64,000 nt of DNA, from assembly GCA_031761405.1 (NCBI GenBank), contig JASEVX010000011.1:14815609-14879608 (forward strand), in the 5' to 3' direction. This DNA comes from Serripes groenlandicus (lineage: Eukaryota > Mollusca > Bivalvia > Cardiida > Cardiidae). Under the pieces are notes generated by a model that was not told the DNA's origin, made no database searches, and saw only the letters and a program-made list of their open reading frames with translations. How positions within the stretch are numbered: the first letter of the stretch is position 1; the number at the start of each line of letters is the position of its first letter. Shown in pieces: positions 31,769 through 42,294 of the stretch. A program made the position numbers and the translations under genes.

Positions 31769-32530
31769 AACAGAACGCCGTACGATATTTCATTCGTGTT
31801 AACGAGTACAGCCGAGGTTATACGACTGGTTTTCAGAACGCCGTACGATATTTCATTCGTGTTAACGAGTACAGCCGAGGTTATACGACTGGTTTTCAGA
31901 ACGCCGTACGATATTTCATTCGTGTTAACGAGTACGGCCGAGGTTATACGACTGCTTTTCAGAACGCCGTACGATATTTCATTCGTGTTGACGTGTACAG
32001 CCGAGGTTATACGACTAGTTTTCAAAACGCCGTACGATATTTCATTCGTGTTAACGAGTACGGCCGAGGTTATACGACTAGTTTTCAGAACGCCGTACGA
32101 TATTTCATTCGTGTTAACATGTACGGCCGAGGTTATACGACTAGTTTTCAGAACTCCGTACGATATTTCATTCGTGTTAATGAGTACAGCCGAGGTTATA
32201 CGACTGGTTTTCAGAACGCCGTACGATATTTCATTCGTGTTAACGAGTACGGCCGAGGTCATCCGACTGGTTTTCAGAACGCCGTACGATATTTCATTCG
32301 TGTTAACGAATACAGCCGAGGTTATACGACTGGTTTTCAGAACGACGTGCGATATTTCATTCATGTTAACTAGTACAGCCGAGGTTATACGACTGGTTAT
32401 CAGAACGCCGTACGATATTTCATTCGTGTTAACGAATACAGCCGAGGTTATACGACTGATTTTCAGAACGGCGTACGATATTTCATTCGTGTTAACGAGT
32501 ACAGCCGAGGTTATACGACTGGTTATCAGA
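31769..32530. repeat. 63-bp tandem array, open on both strands (12 copies)
   Basis: Unit: CAGAACGCCGTACGATATTT, CATTCGTGTTAACGAGTACA, GCCGAGGTTATACGACTGGT and TTT. The period is exactly 63 bp, so each of three frames gives a perfect 21-residue repeat. They are TSTAEVIRLVFRTPYDISFVL-like (plus, 255 residues), EYSRGYTTGFQNAVRYFIRV-like (plus, 126 residues) and a TSRITSAVLVNTNEISYGVL-like frame (minus, 268 residues). Substitutions between copies change residues in each frame, though the two commonest variants (AGCC/GGCC and CTGG/CTAG) are silent on the minus strand. There is no start context, intron or homology I know. I treat it as a minisatellite whose length preserves frame, with protein coding not excluded. 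Confidence 0.9.
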
Positions 32531-32709
32531 CAGTGCAATCTTAAACGTCCGAAAATCTCATAAATCCGCGAAAGCGTAATAAATAGTCCACCACTTAGTA
32601 CATTGCGGGCTAATATTCAAGATTTCCTACCAACCTTCAGTTTGCCCTTTTGTCAGTCCGCCCTTCTGTCAGTCCGTCCGTCTGTCCGTCTGTCCTTACA
32701 TGTTTTTTA

Positions 32710-33080
32710 AATGTCGAATCGCAATAGCTCAGTCAGGAACTACGAGACATTTCAAGCCAAGGGATGAGAGTTCGAACCTCGGATCGGTCATTAATTTTTC
32801 CGATAATTGATCAAGTGCTTTGTGAATAACGTCATATAACGTTTCAAATAACTTCATATGCAATACAACATGCAGTCAGTGTCTCGATACATAGGGTAGT
32901 TTTGTAATTATATGCAGTAATACTGGTTCGATAAAGCCAGGGAAAAAACTTAAGGTGAACTTGCTGTCGTGATCACCGAAATCGCCAAAACGTCGTTACA
33001 CTTAAATAAATAAATCAATCAATCAATAAATCAATCAGTCAATCAATCAAACAATCAATCAACCAATCAATCAATCAATC
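32710..33080 (+). mobile_element. tRNA-headed SINE with long (CAAT)n tail
   Basis: Head: CGCAATAGCTCAGTCAGGAA (A box) and GAGAGTTCGAACCTCGGATC (B box). Body: GATAAAGCCAGGGAAAAAAC, GAACTTGCTGTCGTGATCAC, then CGTCGTTACACTTAAATAAA. Tail: (TCAATCAATCAA)n to 33080. The body includes 75 bp repeated at 33952-34026. Confidence 0.75.
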
Positions 33081-33435
33081 TATAAAGCAATTGTTTTTGC
33101 AAAGCATTTCAATTTAATATTTCTACTTCGTATGTTCTTTAACTCTACAATACTTATTGTACAAAATAATTTACTTATGTAAATGTACACAAATATTGCA
33201 GTTGTATTGGTCTATTGGATCATGTTTTCGGATACCAGCACTCAACAGTTTACCGTTAACTCCGAATATGGAAGGCCTTTACTGTATTATGATGTTGGTT
33301 TGTATTATACGCAGTACAGTTTCATGTATACGAGGTACATAATTCATTTGACATGGTACATTATCCATGATATGAAATGCTCTTTCCGTTATATATGGTG
33401 GTAATTCAATTTATATGAAGTGCAAAAGTGTGCAG

Positions 33436-33545
33436 ATACAGAACAGAACAGAACAGAACAGAAATTTTATTTTCAACTTAAGCATAAACAGCTCATGGTT
33501 GATATTCACAAATATACATACAGAAATGGTTAAGACAATGAAATA
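33436..33545 (-). mobile_element. LINE 3' end, (TTCTG)n tail
   Basis: The minus strand reads AAGTTGAAAATAAAATTTCT then (GTTCT)n. A 3' untranslated end with an AATAAAA-like signal and a pentamer tail is typical of RTE or CR1-like non-LTR retrotransposons. No coding part was found. Confidence 0.55.
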
Positions 33546-33599
33546 GTTGAGAAATAGTACTTAACTAAGTTTAAATTAAATAAGTTTAAAATCAAGTTT

Positions 33600-33701
33600 A
33601 TATGCATATGTATAAATACACACATATACACACGCAATTGTATATATATATGTATATATATATATACACATACATATACACATACCCATACACATACTTA
33701 C

Positions 33702-33757
<56 letters not shown>

Positions 33758-33860
33758 CCCATACACATACTTACATTATATATATATATACATATACACA
33801 TACCCATACACATACTTACATTATATATATATATACACATACCCATACATATACTTACAT

Positions 33861-33894
<34 letters not shown>

Positions 33895-33935
33895 CCCATA
33901 CACATACTTACATTATATATATATACAGTACAATA
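33600..33935. repeat. TA-rich compound microsatellite
   Basis: (TA)n runs alternate five times with the block CACATACCCATACACATACT then TACATTA. All long frames here are artefacts. Confidence 0.95.
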
Positions 33936-33951
33936 ACCTTTTTATGTTGTG

Positions 33952-34026
33952 CAAATAACTTCATATGCAATACAACATGCAGTCAGTGTCTCGATACATA
34001 TGGTAGATTTTTAATTATATGCAGTA
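33952..34026 (+). repeat. 75-bp direct repeat of SINE body (32845-32919)
   Basis: CAAATAACTTCATATGCAAT, ACAACATGCAGTCAGTGTCT and CGATACAT are nearly identical to 32845-32919. The copies are 1.1 kb apart with a microsatellite and LINE tail between. Confidence 0.85.
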
Positions 34027-34045
34027 GTTTTACCTTTATACGTTT

Positions 34046-34142
34046 GTATGTACAAAATGCAATTTCCGCTTTTGTCACGATGTTTTCAAATGCCGTCTGC
34101 TGCATATGCGTTAACAAGCGTCAGTAACATGGAAATGGTTAA
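34046..34142 (+). mobile_element. TIR-C MITE, right half
   Basis: CAATTTCCGCTTTTGTCACG, GTTTTCAAATGCCGTCTGCT, CAGTAACATGGAAATGGTTA. Confidence 0.7.
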
Positions 34143-34202
34143 ATCGTTTCCATTGTTTAATGACTGCATTATTATCATGCCAATCATTGAATTGTTCTGA
34201 GT

Positions 34203-34425
34203 ATTATCGAATTTGAATTTGAATTTGAATTCGTTTGTCTGTAAAGCTGAGAGGCACTTATGGAGCTGGCTGTCTGTCTGTCTGTCTGCTGTCTTTCTTT
34301 CATTTTTTCCCTTTCGCTCTCTCTCTCTCTCTCTCTCTCTCTCGCTCTCTCTCTCTCTACACTCAATATGTATCTATGTCTCTCTTTCGCTATCTCTGTC
34401 TGTCTGTCTCTATTCTCCCCCTGTG
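34203..34425. repeat. GAATTT and CT/CTGT microsatellites
   Basis: (GAATTT)4 at 34208-34232, (CTGT)n at 34268-34290 and (CT)n from 34314 to about 34360. The three overlapping plus-strand frames here are serine/leucine repeats. Confidence 0.95.
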
Positions 34426-34429
34426 TCTG

Positions 34430-34970
34430 TTTCGTTCACTTTTAACTGTCTCGTACTCATAAATATTCGTAATGTTTTTTTCTAAATTTAAATTTCGTGA
34501 GACACAGTATAATATGTGTACAGCATCCAATTTAAAATAGGTTCTACACATCATTGTTTCGTAGATAGCTCTGTACTTAACACACATAGCTGCAATTGCA
34601 ATTGTCACGGGTTAGAATATCTAAATCGGAATGTCTTTTACAATTTTGGCCTTTTTATCATGATGCTCATTTTGTTTTATGCGAGCATGATTCTTTTTTT
34701 TTTAAATGATTAAAGTACAGGTATGCCAATTAATTATATGTATTTTATATTGTCGAGTTTATCTTATAAAAAAAGATATATGTGCATGTAAGATACGTTG
34801 TAACATTTGGGGCAAGATTACACGTACATTGACATTGCACTAGAATTGAAACATTTGAAGATGAAAGGAATCTTATGATCGACTGAATGAAATTGTCTGA
34901 AAAGAAAAATAGATGGTCGTATATGTAATATATACAAATCAAATTTAGAAAAAAGAACAGACAGACAAAA
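34430..34970. other. Unannotated stretch
   Basis: No recognised family or coding sequence. Confidence 0.35.
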
Positions 34971-34977
34971 ATACACG

Positions 34978-35055
34978 CCTAGCATAAGGATCGAACCAAT
35001 GAAAAGTGAACGTTAAGGTTTGAAGCGCTTCGTTCGTAGCCACTAGGCTATAACA
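34978..35055 (-). other. tRNA-like segment, decayed
   Basis: The minus strand has TAGCCTAGTGGCTACGAACG (A-box-like) and, about 35 bp on, CATTGGTTCGATCCTTATGC (B-box-like). The stems pair poorly, so it is a probable SINE head or dead tRNA. Confidence 0.45.
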
Positions 35056-35314
35056 ACAGTGTTATTTTAAGAACCTGAGTTTACGTATTAATAGGTTTCA
35101 GACTAAGAATTATGGGTAAACCTGTAACTTATATTTATTTAGTAATAAATTTAAAATGTTTAAAATTACGACACGAATACTTATATAATTATGATGAGAT
35201 ACCACTTTATGTCGATGATAACATAAAACATATTTTTAATAATACTGCGTAGTATTGACCTGGTAATTAACTTTTCATAAATATATATTTTGTAATGGCA
35301 TCGATTTGTATGAA

Positions 35315-35395
35315 ACTCGGTAGCTCAGTAGGTAGAGCAGCCGTCTGTAAATTCAAAAAACAAGCGTTGTGGGTTCGAGCCCCAGCTAGGTCAAC
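35315..35395 (+). other. tRNA-like segment with intact pol III boxes
   Basis: CGGTAGCTCAGTAGGTAGAG (A box) and GTGGGTTCGAGCCCCAGCTA (B box) in tRNA spacing. The T arm pairs, but the acceptor arms (ACTCGG against CTAGGTC) do not and the anticodon arm is spoilt by A-rich sequence. A 35-bp array begins just downstream, so it may be the head of a SINE whose body was replaced. Confidence 0.5.
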
Positions 35396-35409
35396 ATTGT
35401 TTCTGACAT

Positions 35410-36200
35410 TTGTCAAACGTGTACGAGGGTGGCTGTGAGTGGGTGGCTGTGAGAGAGTGATGGGGGTTGTGAGTGTGGCTGTGAGATAGTGATGGTGTAT
35501 GTGAGTGGGGTGTCTGTGAGATAGTGATGGTGTCTGTAAGTGGGGTGTCTGTGAGATAGTGATGGTGGCTGTAAGTGGGGTATCTGTGAGAGAGTGATGG
35601 GGTTTGTGAGTGTGTGGCTGTGAGATAGTGATGGTGTCTGTGAGTGGGGTGTCTGTGATATAGTGATGGTGTCTGTAAGTGGGGTCTCTGTGAGAGAGTG
35701 ATGGTGTCTGTGAGTGGGGTGTCTGTGAGAGAGTGATGGTGTCTGTGAGTGGGGTGTCTGTGAGATAGTTGGTGGCTGTGAGTGTGTGGCTGTGAGATAG
35801 TGATGGTGTCTGTGAGTGGGGTGTCTGTGAGATAGTGATGGTGGTAGTGAGATAGTGATGGTGGCTGTAAGTGGGGTCTCTGTGAGAGAGTGATGGTGTC
35901 TGTGAGTGGGGTGTCTGTGAGAGAGTGATGGTGTCTGTGAGTGGGGTGTCTGTGAGAGAGTGATGTGGGGTGTCTGTGAGATAGTGATGGTGGCTGTGAG
36001 ATAGTGATGGTGGATGTATGTAGGGTGTCTGTGAGATAGTGATGGTGGATGTATGTAGGGTGTCTGTGAGAGAGTGATGGTGTATGTGAGAGAGTGATGG
36101 TGGCTGTGAGTGGATGTGAGAGAATTAGGTTAGCTGTGAAAGAGTTATGGTGGATGAGAGATAATTAGGGTAGCTGTGAAAGAGTGACTGTGAGAGAGTG
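35410..36200. repeat. 35-bp tandem array
   Basis: Unit GTGATGGTGTCTGTGAGTGG plus GGTGTCTGTGAGAGA, repeated at 35 bp (35701, 35736), with many insertion and deletion variants and GTGAGATAGTGATGG alternates. It is strongly strand-asymmetric: G and T make up nearly all of the plus strand, and C is almost confined to the CTGTG motif. Confidence 0.95.
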
Positions 36201-36254
36201 ATGATTTGAATGAGACTGAATTTAAAGCGTATTGCTGAATTATATAACATAATG

Positions 36255-36340
36255 TAATTTTTTATCCATTTATAGATAGAATAGAATTTTTCATTTCCCT
36301 AAATATCGTCTGCAGCAGATATATGGGAAACAATGCACCC
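36255..36340 (+). mobile_element. TIR-C MITE, right-half relic
   Basis: TTTATCCATTTATAGATAGA, then AAATATCGTCTGCAGCAGAT and ATGGGAAACAATG. Confidence 0.5.
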
Positions 36341-36397
36341 GATAGGAACAAATAAAGCAGTAATAGGAAAGTTCTGCCATTGTCTCAATACATTTTA

Positions 36398-36855
36398 AAA
36401 CTTGTTTATACGGTAACTTATCTCCTGCAGATGTGCAGTGCACACTAACACTCTAGCATGCTGTTTTTGGAGAATGTCTTTATTTTATCTTTCCATGTTC
36501 TCACTTATTATATATGACTTTCTCGAATGCAACACATGGAAGGGCTTTTGTTCTTTCACCAAGCTGAGTTTACTTTGTCTGGAGCGACCGACTCTCTTTC
36601 CGTCTTTTTGACCATATGTTCGTCACGGTTTGTATTCATTGGTCTAAACGCTGTTTCTGTTTGGCAGATTCATTTCATGGTCACACTTATACACTATTGT
36701 GATCAGGAGAACGATCCAATTTTTCGAACATAAATATGATTGTCTGAGTAAATTTTCAATGCATCAATTTCAAACTTGGTTTATAGGAAACCTATGACCT
36801 GCAGATGTGAATTGCACAACAAACATAACTCTAGCATGCTTTCGATTGTCTGTCA
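36398..36855 (+). repeat. Pair of direct repeats about 370 bp apart
   Basis: AAACTTGTTTATACGGTAAC with TCCTGCAGATGTGCAGTGCA and CTCTAGCATGCTG at 36399-36465 matches AAACTTGGTTTATAGGAAAC with ACCTGCAGATGTGAATTGCA and CTCTAGCATGCTT at 36772-36843. A 68-residue frame (36527-36733) lies between; it has no known motif. Confidence 0.65.
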
Positions 36856-36859
36856 TTTA

Positions 36860-37550
36860 CATTTAACAGCATGATTCAAATATACAGTGTGGATATTTAG
36901 TGTCAACTGAACAGGAAATATTATGCTTAATGGTCGCTGCTCGGTTATTGGCAGGCAATTCGTGTTGTTTCAAACATATCTGCTTTGGTTTGTTAACATG
37001 TCGATGATACATTGTTGACAACGTGCATCCATATACACTATGCCATATCTTTTCAACTTACAGACACCCCTTTACATCAATCCTTTCAGCACTTTGATTG
37101 AAATAGACTGTCATATTCGGTAATTTCCGAAACTATTCCGTAGAATGCCGAAAGCACGATCCTCGTAAAGAAAAATGCACCGCATATAAAGGTAAATCTA
37201 CTGTATATTAATCAAACTACCACCACATGTTTTGAAAAAAATGACTGCATATAATGTCATTTGAACTGCATATAATGTTGTTTGTATTGCATATGATTTG
37301 TTTGTACACATCAAGATTATTCTAGTGTATCTACACTTTTTTGCATTGCATATTATTAAATAACCACCATGTATAACAGAAAAGGCATATCATGTAAACT
37401 GTACCATGTCAATGGAAATATGTACCTCGTATACGTGAAAATGTACGGCGTATAATACAATACAACATATTAAGATAGTAAAGACGTTCCATATCCGAAT
37501 ATACACATAAACAAAAGTTCCTAGTTGCGTGTGGTTAGCGATTCAAGTAT
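36860..37550. other. Unannotated AT-rich stretch
   Basis: Only short local repeats, such as CTGCATATAATG (37245, 37267), and GTATA-rich words. No coding evidence. Confidence 0.4.
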
Positions 37551-37553
37551 ATC

Positions 37554-37825
37554 ATATGGGCCGTCGCACGAGAAAACCGACATTATGGACTTTGCGTAAT
37601 GTAAATCTAACCTATGACGACGAGGTTCTACTTTCTCGGTCGCATGACCATTTATGCTTGTTAGAATATGCCAAAATATCGATAACAATATTTCCCACGA
37701 AAGAGAGATTTCTACAAATAAAATCAAAAACTTAAACGCTGAAGACGCTCTTTGATGTCTATAGTTTGGCATTGATGTCTTCAAAATTGTCTGCTGCATA
37801 TGTATTATATGTGGAAAACACACTC
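37554..37825 (+). mobile_element. TIR-A left end followed by TIR-C right half
   Basis: TATGGGCCGTCGCACGAGAA with TTATGGACTTTGCGTAATGT (37554-37603) is a TIR-A left terminus. CTTTGATGTCTATAG onward to AAAATTGTCTGCTGCATATG and TATGTGGAAAACA (37752-37820) is a TIR-C right half. The sequence between is unassigned. Confidence 0.65.
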
Positions 37826-37892
37826 AAGGTTAAATTTGAATGAAACATGTTCCGTTATTTTAGTTTAAGTTGATCTTATTTTTATTTTAATT

Positions 37893-38035
37893 GTTTTTGA
37901 CGCCGTTTTAAAAATTATTTCAATAATATCACGGCGACAGTTCACGTCTTCATGTTTCCTGAATTAACACACCTGTACAAGGCTAGCAAAAAGTGCACTC
38001 CACAGTGAATACATTGATCTAAACAGTTACATCAC
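37893..38035 (-). mobile_element. SINE-3 fragment
   Basis: TTGACGCCGTTTTAAAAATT, ATCACGGCGACAGTTCACGT and CTGTACAAGGCTAGCAAAAA: the reverse complement of the SINE-3 3' end and body. Confidence 0.75.
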
Positions 38036-38164
38036 AGGATCGCCGAACTCAATCTTGACGTAGTGTTTAGGAGGGAAGGATTGCTTTTCAAATTTAATTT
38101 ACTACGACTTTAGTTTTCCGTAAAAATGCTGCAATGTATATTTCGCCCGGCAGATTGTACTCTT

Positions 38165-38395
38165 CAAAGAAACATTTGTTTAATTGATGTTTTACACCGT
38201 TTTCAACATTATTATCTTATATCACGGCGACAGTTCACTAATTCATGACCCTGGGTAAACAAACCAGTACTAGGCTAGACAATTTGCCTCACTCCACCAT
38301 GACCGTAGTGCCGCGACATGGGATCGAACCCGGGACGCCCGTCTTCAAATACACGACGCTAACCACTCGAACACGGCGCTTCCAAGAATCCCGAG
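38165..38395 (-). mobile_element. SINE-3, nearly complete
   Basis: From the 3' side: TTTTACACCGTTTTCAACAT, ATATCACGGCGACAGTTCAC, CCAGTACTAGGCTAGACAAT, CTCCACCATGACCGTAGTGC, then the tRNA-like head GGGATCGAACCCGGGACGCC and GCTAACCACTCGAACACGGC. A frame through the head (LPHSTMTVVPRHGIEPGTPV) is a SINE artefact, and the copy at 58310 gives the same peptide motif. Confidence 0.85.
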
Positions 38396-38399
38396 GTAT

Positions 38400-39025
38400 C
38401 TTGCATAGAACCTATAAACAATTTCATATTTGTTGAAAATTGTCAGTGATTGCGATAGCACGAACATTCTATAACTTGGATACACCGTATAACTCGAACC
38501 AATTCCTGTGAGGAATCAGTCGTTTGGAAATAGTGTAGCAGCAGTTCTTATTGGTCTGACGTGCAATCAATCAGAACTGCTTATGTGCTGTTTTTCTTGA
38601 TATGATCTTATGACTGGCTTGTTTTTCATAATAAAAAGTTAAGTATTAGTGAATTATGAAGCTGAAAACACATACATTAATATATAAGAATAGATTGAGG
38701 AATCGCTCGAACATGCCGATATCTCGAAGTATTTTATCGGCCTCCTTCGTTTTCGAGGTATAGTGAGACCACTGTACTTGGGTCGTCCATCTAACACGTC
38801 GATATCTCGAAGTAATTTATGGATCCCATTCGATTTTGATAGCGACTCCATCGTATTGAGCATACATCGAGTCTTTACTTTTCAGTTATATCACGTAGAT
38901 CGAATCCATGCTATAACATTCACCTAACCAAGCCTGTCTGTCTTGCACTAGTATTACACACAACAAATCAAGGTCATAAATTGACTTTTATTAATACTCG
39001 TCGTGCATGAAATCTAATAATTTTT
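38400..39025. other. Mostly unannotated stretch
   Basis: CTCGAAGTATTTTATCGGCC and TCTCGAAGTAATTTATGGAT (38725, 38803) are local repeats. A weak SINE-like piece (CAGTTATATCACG...CTAACCAAGCC) occurs near 38882-38940. Confidence 0.4.
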
Positions 39026-39039
39026 AATTTTCTTTATTA

Positions 39040-39085
39040 TGTTTACGCCGCTTAAAAAAATAAGTTACTACTGGTAAATTTATCA
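39040..39085 (-). mobile_element. SINE 3'-end scrap
   Basis: TTATGTTTACGCCGCTTAAA with TACTACTGGTAAATTTATC. Confidence 0.5.
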
Positions 39086-39110
39086 ATATACTTTGAATGA
39101 GTGAGTCAAT

Positions 39111-39264
39111 TAAGGAATGGAGAGCTTTTTATTCGTTTTCATGGGGGTATGAACAAAAAAACCTGATCACTCTCTATGAAATCTCGAAGCGGTTTCATAG
39201 AATGTGTGATCAGGTTTCTTTGTTCATACCCCCATGAAAACGAAAAAAAACGCTCCATTCCTTA
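39111..39264. mobile_element. 154-bp foldback
   Basis: TAAGGAATGGAGAGCTTTTT and TTTTCATGGGGGTATGAACA on the left are mirrored by TGTTCATACCCCCATGAAAA and CGCTCCATTCCTTA on the right. CCTGATCAC and GTGATCAGG pair further in, and ATGAAATC/GGTTTCAT close to a short loop. The arms are about 75 bp with few differences. Confidence 0.92.
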
Positions 39265-39269
39265 TATTT

Positions 39270-39865
39270 TAGCATTAATATGGCTATTTCAGTGAGTAAT
39301 AAAACATAATAGTATTTTACAACTTTATTTTCCATAATACAGCACGTCGCCAATGTTAATTTTGTTTATTCATGAGGTTATGAACAAAATATTTCAGCCA
39401 ATCACAGACAAGCAAAAGTGATGAACACAAAAAAAACTAAAATATTAGCTCATGTATAGGAATTTGGGGTATTTCATGTTGATACCACATTTGTTGCGGG
39501 AAACGACGTCGCTCCATTGGCGTTACGCCAAGATGAAGTGTTACGGAAATGACGTCACGTCCTTCTTTGGCTACAATACAGTCAAAATTTAGGTTCGGGC
39601 GTAAGGTGACTAATGCTGTCGTTTTTTTGACGAACGGGAAAACATATTTCTTACAGAGTTTCATTTATTTTTAACTTTTCGTACAAATGTTAATTCCCAC
39701 ATAATACAGCACTTTAATGATCTTAAATATCGATTTTAAAGAAAAATGATTAAAAAGACGACAATAATTTTCAATCCGTGTTTTTCGGGTTCATGGGTTA
39801 TTGAAAAACTAAAAAAAAAACACCTCACACCTGTTACCTATGAACGAAAAAAACATATTTTCGTA
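39270..39865. other. Unannotated stretch, possibly part of the foldback's host element
   Basis: Contains TTCATGAGGTTATGAACAAA at 39371, reminiscent of the foldback arm, and two TGACGTCA-like words (AACGACGTCGC, ATGACGTCACG). A weak hairpin, GTTCATGGGTTATTG with TTACCTATGAACG, spans 39790-39845. No reliable gene; the 75-residue minus frame is unsupported. Confidence 0.4.
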
Positions 39866-39869
39866 TTAA

Positions 39870-39912
39870 AATAGACGTCAAATATCATTCAGAAACACAT
39901 ATAATATGAAAA
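39870..39912 (+). repeat. Lone 91-bp satellite fragment
   Basis: AAATAGACGTCAAATATCAT then TCAGAAACACATATAATATG matches the middle of the satellite unit. Confidence 0.7.
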
Positions 39913-40129
39913 AGGCAAAGCCTCGTCACGAGCACAGCGCCTGTAATGGGTCTAAGCTGTAGGTATACGACTACCATGATTAAGGAATATGTTACAAGCT
40001 GTCGGGACTGGGACCGTTATTGTACACTATCCCTACTTTATCTTTTGGTGCAAAGTCAAATCATCAAACATTTAAACATTCACTTCATCACATAAGCAAT
40101 CACATATATAATACAGTAAAGTGAAACAT

Positions 40130-41075
40130 ATTAATAGTCTTAACAAGATATCCTTCAATTTGGCCTTGTGACATAGTTTCAGACAGGTCTATAGCAATGT
40201 TCAAAACAACCATCTTTCAAAGTTTCAACATGCTAACATTAAATGAAAAGCTTTCAGAGTGTTAACAACATTTTCCTTAAATATGGTCTAATGACCTTAT
40301 GTTTGATCCGAAATGACACATATTTGAACTTGGCCTAGCTATCCTCAGGACAAACATTCTGACAAAGTTTCAAAATACTGAAGCAAACATTGAGGTCAAG
40401 AGTCTTTACAAGATTGTTCTCAAATGTTTCCTAGTGACCTTGTTTTTTTTTATCCAACATGATCTTTAATTGAATTTAGCCTAGATTTGACCATAACACC
40501 AATTATGACAAAATGTCAACATGCTAAAATTAAAAATGCAGCATTCAAAATGTCTGATTGTTTACAAAATGTGCCTTCAATTTGCTCTTGTGACCTAATT
40601 TTTGACCCACCATGACCTTTTTTTTTACTAGGCCTATGTATTGTTAAGACAAACATTCTGACAAAGTTTCAAGCTGCTGAAGTAAAAGTGTGGTTTCTAG
40701 ACTGTAAACAAGATTTTCCTTCAGATTGGTGAAGTGACCTAGTTTATGACCGGATATGACCCAAAAATTGAACTTAGCCTTTCTCCAAAATGACATCAAG
40801 ACCATAATTCCTACAAAATTTCAACATGCTAAAGATAAATATGCAGCCTCCAGTGTTAACAAGATTTTCCTTCAATTTGAACTTATGACCCAGTTTTTGA
40901 CCTCATATGACCAAGTTAAATAAGGCCTCCAGAGTGTTTACAATATATATATTCCATCAAATTGACATTGTGACCTAAATTTTCACCTCACAGGTCCAAG
41001 ATTTGTTGGAGATGAACTACTGCTAAACTTGCATTCATATTGGATGTTGTAAAATGTTGCCTGTAGAGTGTTCAC
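40130..41075 (-). repeat. ~150-bp tandem repeat family, inverted array
   Basis: Reverse complement of the 15.2-16.5 kb family: CAAGATATCCTTCAATTTGG, TGTGACATAGTTTCAGAC, AAAGTTTCAACATGCTAACA and TTCAGAGTGTTAACAAC recur about every 150 bp for six diverged copies. Confidence 0.85.
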
Positions 41076-41244
41076 AAGGCAATTGATGATGCCGTGTGAA
41101 CGAAGGACATCAGACAAACTGTGATCATGAAAAACACAAACTGTGCAATCAAAGAACAGGACTTTATTTGAATTTGATATATACTTATCTGTTTATAAAC
41201 ATTACCTTGTATTAATCCATTAGTATTATATGTAATCAGCTGAA

Positions 41245-41720
41245 TTTCTTCTCCAGTCATCCTCAAAACAGCTGTAATTCCATCATTGTATGCGTTGCTC
41301 TCAATCTATTCCCTTGTTTAATGTTGATGCAGGAAGTTATATTAACCCACAGTTAAAGATGCATGCAATTTTCATTGTTTTGACAGGCACGAATGACCAA
41401 AGGGTATATCACTAACTGCCTATTATATATGATCTTCCTCTCCCATTTTCGACATAACAGCTGTGATTCCATGATTGTACAGGTTGCTCTCAATCCATTT
41501 ACTGTTTTGATGTGTATGCAGGAAAGAATATTACCCCACAGTCAAAGATGCATGCATTTTTCATTGTATTGACAGGTACCAATGACCAAAGGGTATATCA
41601 CTAACTGCCTATATATAACTGCCTATATAGATATGAATTTCCTCTCCAGTAATCGCCATAAGAGCTGTTATTCCATGATTATATGGGATGTTCTTAATCC
41701 ATTCTGTGTTTTAAAATAAA
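41245..41720 (+). repeat. About 190-bp tandem duplication, 2.5 copies
   Basis: ATTCCATCATTGTATGCGTT (41277), ATTCCATGATTGTACAGGTT (41465) and ATTCCATGATTATATGGGAT (41671) start colinear copies. They share GACCAAAGGGTATATCACTA and TAACTGCCTAT. The second copy has a small extra TATATAACTGCC duplication. Confidence 0.85.
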
Positions 41721-42294
41721 ACTTGATGCTAATATCAATAATCATTGACTGCTGTTTTAATACATGACAATAACTGCAAATAAGAGTGACTTTTAATAAA
41801 ATAAGATGATAAATGTCTTTAAATAAAATAAGATGATAAATTAATTAAAAAACAGATCTATGAGAATAAACATGTATATTAGTTATGTCAGAAAGCCAAG
41901 CTTTGGGCTCTGAGAATAGTTTTCAAGTTTTGATTTATATCAGGCTGTACCTCTGTGCAGTCTTATCTTATCTGGATTATTCATTTAAACCAATTACTTT
42001 AAACTTATCTATTTTAGCTTAAATCTTATTTTAATCACACTCCATGTCCTTGATATACAACCAGTTCTTACGCCATTTGTGTAGAAAATCCCAGTCTTCA
42101 CCGCTTCGAATTCGGTAAATATGTGGGGGATTTTTTTCAGAATTTGGTAGATTATGAGGATTCCAGTGAATATTTGTATTTCTATGCACCGCATTTGACA
42201 TTTGTTAGGCCAATATTTGGGCAGAGTTAAATTGCTTCTATGATATTTTTTTTCAAAGGGGCCAACTCCCCACTTATGTTCAGAAAAAAAGGAG

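Noticed and set aside
31732..32563. Three long open frames (268, 255 and 126 residues) as real repeat proteins
   Set aside because: The 63-bp period makes open frames automatic on both strands, and there is no start, splice or homology evidence. Kept only as a repeat with a testable finding.
33602..34485. Tyrosine/isoleucine and serine/leucine-rich frames
   Set aside because: They lie in TA and CT microsatellites.
35315..35395. Functional tRNA gene
   Set aside because: Acceptor arms do not pair and the anticodon arm is disrupted. Listed as tRNA-like.
38245..38436. 63-residue ORF with MTVVPRHGIEPGTPV
   Set aside because: The peptide is a translation of a SINE-3 head; the same motif appears at 58274-58471 from another SINE copy.
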